Source: a virus. Taken from it: a DNA stretch of 35,938 nucleotides. Below are positions 33,432-35,938 of this stretch, one piece after another. The DNA is taken from positions 1 to 35,938 of the IMG/VR virus record IMGVR_UViG_3300044568_005034; one strand, given 5' to 3'. A model generated the notes under the pieces. It did not search any database. It was not told the origin of the DNA and saw only the letters and a list, made by a program, of their open reading frames with translations. How positions within the stretch are numbered: position 1 is the stretch's first letter; each line of letters opens with the position of its first letter. The position numbers and the translations under genes are program-made.

Positions 33432-33707
33432 CTATGTGCATTCGACTAGTTTTGTGACACCATCTTCTACTACTTCTATGTATTCTCGCCAACTTAAGCT
33501 TTTGTGTCTTCTTATAATCTTTATTTGACCAGCATGAACTTTTCTGTGACAATTGCTACACAAAAGAACACAATTTTCATGATCATATTTTCCTTTATTT
33601 TCACCTTCTAGTATTCTGTGTATGTCTAATGTGGCAAGATTATTTTCTCCACATAAGACACATTTTCCTCTAGATAGTTTGTATGTTTTTTTATTTTTTA
33701 TTCTCAT
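33432..33707 (-). CDS. HNH endonuclease (91 aa)
   Basis: This is a compact zinc-ribbon HNH domain. CVLCGE at about residues 16-21 and LLCSNCHRKVHAGQ at about 48-61 supply the two Cys pairs and the C-terminal His residues, and LDIHRILEG (about 27-35) supplies the first His. In other HNH enzymes a second His often follows; here it is Arg (H-R-I), a variant I recall in phage HNH proteins, so this is not by itself evidence of inactivity. The ORF is free-standing, with no DNA-binding extension, and could be a homing-type or packaging-associated nuclease. It is oriented against the neighbouring methyltransferase genes, sharing a 43-base divergent gap where TATAAT is visible on its strand (33727-33722). 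Confidence 0.85.
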   Translation of the reverse strand: MRIKNKKTYKLSRGKCVLCGENNLATLDIHRILEGENKGKYDHENCVLLCSNCHRKVHAGQIKIIRRHKSLSWREYIEVVEDGVTKLVECT

Positions 33708-33750
33708 GTTTTAACTAAATAATTATAGACAATTTATTTATTGAGGTATT

Positions 33751-34695
33751 ATGAAAATAGATTTAATTAATTTGGTTAATAGCATACAAGATAAATTAAA
33801 CGATCTTAAAGTCAAGATAGATAGTTTGCCAAACGACCAAAATTTTATGAATCTTAAAAATGAAAATGTTTCTATTGTGCAGCAAACTATTGTACAGCAA
33901 ACTATTCAGCAGCAAGCAATTGATGTTCAAAAGCAGTTGGAAGATTTTATTAGCAATCCGCAATGGGTTGCAGCTGTACCACCTGATCTTATGTGTGATG
34001 AAAATAACAATGAAGATAAGATGGAACGTGCTAGAGGCATAAGAGATATATTTTACCCAAATTATTCGTTTGAAAATAAGAGAATTTTAGATTTTGGTGC
34101 TGGTTATGGACATTTAGTTAAAGCTGTTTCTGAGAATAATCCTGCAATAGTTGTTGGGTATGACATAAAAAATGATTTTCAAATTGATTCTAACGATAAA
34201 ATGAAATTTACAACATCTTGGGATGATGTTCTAAAAAATGGTCCATATGATTTGATATATATTTATGATGTTATTGACCATATTGTAGACGATAGACCGG
34301 AACAATTTCTTTCTAAGGTAAGGTTATTGTTATCTGATAATGGCGTAGCAAGAATGAGATGTCATCCTTTTATAGGAAGACATGGCGGACATGCTTATAC
34401 TAAAGTAAATAAATCTTATGCTCACTTGGCTTTAACAAAAGAAGAATTAATTGCGCTAGGATGCGACTTGAAAAATTACCCAACATTAAAAGTGCTAACC
34501 CCGATTATGACTTATAATAAATTTATTGTAAGTTCTGGATTAAAAATAATTGATCAAAAAACTATTTCTGAACCAGCTGAAAAATTCTTCTTGGAAGGAG
34601 ATGTTGGAAATAAAATTAAAGTAAACCTGAATATTAAAAACTTATTAATCCCTCAAATGAGTATACAATTCTGCGATTATACGTTAACTAAATAA
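33751..34695 (+). CDS. Class I SAM methyltransferase with N-terminal coiled coil (314 aa)
   Basis: GAGG shortly before ATG 33751 supports the start. Residues 1-75 are helical with a Gln-rich repeat (VQQTIVQQTIQQQ), a likely oligomerisation coil. The methyltransferase domain follows: RILDFGAGYGHLVKAV (motif I, about residues 110-125), VVGYDIKND (motif II) and YDLIYIYDVIDHIVDDRP (motif IV). RHGGHAYTKVNKSYAHL lies in the post-IV region. The substrate is unknown; acceptor residues of nucleic-acid methyltransferases such as NPPY are not seen. The neighbours suggest small-molecule or glycan methylation. It is separated from the GT9/TylF pair by the terminator, the 42-aa gene and the HNH gene. Confidence 0.82.
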   Translation: MKIDLINLVNSIQDKLNDLKVKIDSLPNDQNFMNLKNENVSIVQQTIVQQTIQQQAIDVQKQLEDFISNPQWVAAVPPDLMCDENNNEDKMERARGIRDIFYPNYSFENKRILDFGAGYGHLVKAVSENNPAIVVGYDIKNDFQIDSNDKMKFTTSWDDVLKNGPYDLIYIYDVIDHIVDDRPEQFLSKVRLLLSDNGVARMRCHPFIGRHGGHAYTKVNKSYAHLALTKEELIALGCDLKNYPTLKVLTPIMTYNKFIVSSGLKIIDQKTISEPAEKFFLEGDVGNKIKVNLNIKNLLIPQMSIQFCDYTLTK

Positions 34696-34698
34696 ATC

Positions 34699-34731
34699 CT
34701 TATGTTGAAATAGTATATATTTCAATATAAG
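34699..34731 (+). other. 14-bp hairpin running into the Shine-Dalgarno of the next gene
   Basis: The left arm (34699-34712) CTTATGTTGAAATA pairs with TATTTCAATATAAG (34718-34731) around the loop GTATA, with one G-U pair. It lies three bases after the methyltransferase stop. The right arm ends with AAG of the ribosome-binding site AAGGAG (34729-34734), so folding would hide part of the site. No T-run follows, so it is not a standard terminator. It may be a translation-control or RNA-processing element. Confidence 0.75.
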
Positions 34732-34739
34732 GAGAATTC

Positions 34740-35264
34740 ATGGCTAATGTTACTGCCGGTTTCGGCGTACAAATATTTGATAATACTTACACTGGTGGAG
34801 CAAGCGACAAAATCGCCAGTGTCGCTAGTGGAAGAATTTTAGTTGAAACTGGCAATCTTAACATACAAGGCTTAGCCAGCGGAACACCTGTTATTACAAC
34901 AGAAACAGAGATATCTGACGATGTAATAACATCTTACGGCACTTCGGAAAATGTTTCTTCTACAACAAGTTCAGTAGTTTCGTACTATAACATATCCAGT
35001 GAAAAAACATTTTATTTAAAAGAAATAATTGCTAGCGCATCTTCTGGTCCTGTCAAAGTAATTGTAGAATACGCTGCTGCTTCAACCGGAGCAGCATCAG
35101 GTACTTATGCTGTTGGATTTTTTTCCTCAGCAAACCCAACACTAACAATTCCATTTTATCAACCAATCGCCATCAGTGGTCCTCTTTACATAAGAGTTAC
35201 CATGAAAAATGATTCAGCATTTACGCAAGATCTTTATTCAACCATTATTGGAAGATTAATATAA
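34740..35264 (+). CDS. Beta-rich structural-type protein (174 aa)
   Basis: AAGGAG precedes ATG 34740. The protein is Ser/Thr/Ala-rich with repeated short beta strands (VTAGFGVQIFDN, SGRILVETGN, FYLKEIIASASSGPVKVIVE, IAISGPLYIRVTM). It lacks Cys and charged clusters, like phage decoration, fibre or neck proteins. The segment 'S-x-K-T-F-Y-L-K-E-I-x-A' followed by 'V-K-V-I-V-E' suggests a jelly-roll. It lies after the hairpin and one base before the next gene. Structural role only by composition and context. Confidence 0.65.
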   Translation: MANVTAGFGVQIFDNTYTGGASDKIASVASGRILVETGNLNIQGLASGTPVITTETEISDDVITSYGTSENVSSTTSSVVSYYNISSEKTFYLKEIIASASSGPVKVIVEYAAASTGAASGTYAVGFFSSANPTLTIPFYQPIAISGPLYIRVTMKNDSAFTQDLYSTIIGRLI

Positions 35265-35265
35265 A

Positions 35266-35938
35266 ATGCATATTAATTACATATTAAATCTTGGTATTTC
35301 TAAGAAATCATATGTCGGTTCTGGTTCGTTTGAACTTGTAGGTGAAGCATCGACTATAATTGCCATAAATTATGAAGGTGCAGGTAAATTTGAATTAGTT
35401 GGAAATGCGATAACGGATTTAAAATATTATTACTTAGGCAACGGTTCATTTGAACTTGTAGGAACAAATACTGGAAAAATTCCAGAAAAACTATACACCA
35501 ATATTAAATTTTCTGTCAATCAGGTCGGAAAAACTTACGATAACAAACAATACAAAGTTTTACAAACACAAAGCGTTGGAGACTATCCACTTTATGTAAC
35601 CAGCAATACCTTGCAAACAAAGGTATTTGATAATAATAGTCTGTTTACAGATTCTGAAATATCAACAATACTTTCTAACAAGTATTCAAATGAAATAACA
35701 AAGTATCAAAAAACTATTGATTATATAAATCATAAGTTAAGCACAATACCATTGCCTACAGATGAAGAATTTTTGACAAACATTAAATTTAATATTAATG
35801 AAACATTTATCAATCTAGTTAACATAAACAATGAAGTTATTTCAATTGCTGGATCAGAAATAGAACCATATTATATAAGTGAATCTGAAATTGCTAATCA
35901 GAAAGCAGCTTTGACTACTCCAGAAAATATTGGTTATC
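35266..35938 (+). CDS. Partial protein with GxGxFELVG repeats (3' end outside window)
   Basis: The frame opens with ATG 35266 one base after the preceding stop and continues to the window edge, giving at least 224 codons. Residues about 16-70 contain three repeats: YVGSGSFELVGEA, YEGAGKFELVGNA and YLGNGSFELVGTN, spaced 20-22 residues apart. After that comes a region with VGKTYDNKQYKVLQTQSV, helices (EISTILSNKYSNEITKYQKT), then a polar end. The repeats resemble short beta units in phage fibre or baseplate proteins. There is no obvious Shine-Dalgarno of its own; coupling to the upstream gene is likely. The family is not recognised. Confidence 0.7.
   Translation, partial: MHINYILNLGISKKSYVGSGSFELVGEASTIIAINYEGAGKFELVGNAITDLKYYYLGNGSFELVGTNTGKIPEKLYTNIKFSVNQVGKTYDNKQYKVLQTQSVGDYPLYVTSNTLQTKVFDNNSLFTDSEISTILSNKYSNEITKYQKTIDYINHKLSTIPLPTDEEFLTNIKFNINETFINLVNINNEVISIAGSEIEPYYISESEIANQKAALTTPENIGY

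Noticed and set aside
33432-33707. Inactive HNH because the usual HH is HR
   Set aside because: I recall HR-type HNH proteins as a common phage variant, and both Cys pairs and the last His residues are intact, so loss of activity is not supported.

Overview
This window is an AT-rich segment of a tailed-phage genome, almost certainly a T4-like contractile-tailed myovirus. The evidence is the gene set: tape measure, gp53-like and gp25-like wedge proteins, hub proteins of gp27 and gp5 type, a baseplate-J/gp6-like wedge protein and a P2 gpI-like protein lie in one long, tightly packed collinear block. Genes overlap or abut, there is no integrase, tRNA or rRNA, and a few sites resemble the T4 late-promoter box TATAAATA. 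The sequence does not fix the host. The glycosyltransferase and methyltransferase cargo and the fibre architecture fit large marine or freshwater phages, but that is an inference.

Layout. From about 29.24 kb down to the left edge everything is on the minus strand: a membrane-anchored coiled coil, a CCA/poly(A)-polymerase-type nucleotidyltransferase, a small conserved structural protein, the tape measure (1011 aa), a tube/baseplate protein, gp53-like, hub (gp27-like), OB-fold/needle (gp5-like), gp25-like, gp6-like, a P2 gpI-like protein, two small beta-rich baseplate or fibre proteins, a coiled-coil protein, a PKD-domain protein, and two giant adhesin-like proteins. The first giant is 2246 aa. 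The second runs off the left edge after at least 1448 codons. From 29.28 kb rightwards, mostly on the plus strand, lie three unrecognised genes, then a GT9-like glycosyltransferase and a TylF-like methyltransferase ending at a strong terminator. A 42-codon minus-strand gene, an HNH nuclease, a second SAM methyltransferase, a small beta-rich structural-type gene and a partial repeat-containing gene follow.

The most unusual content is the pair of giant proteins. Counting motifs by eye, the 2246-aa protein contains five sets of exactly seven Asp-box (SxDGxxW) blades and two sets of exactly six kelch-like (GYFAGG) blades. Its neighbour contains three sets of six kelch-like blades followed by a LamG/jelly-roll-like domain. 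Pro/Thr linkers join several modules, and both proteins carry the same small CxCxC domain. They look like chains of beta-propellers, built by duplication and exchange of blades, probably serving as host-recognition or surface-attachment fibres on the baseplate encoded next to them. Other points worth attention are a nucleotidyltransferase with Asn at the first catalytic Asp position inside the tail operon, a 17-triplet glycine-coding microsatellite in the tape measure, a hairpin that includes a ribosome-binding site, and an unlisted 42-aa gene with a near-perfect Shine-Dalgarno.
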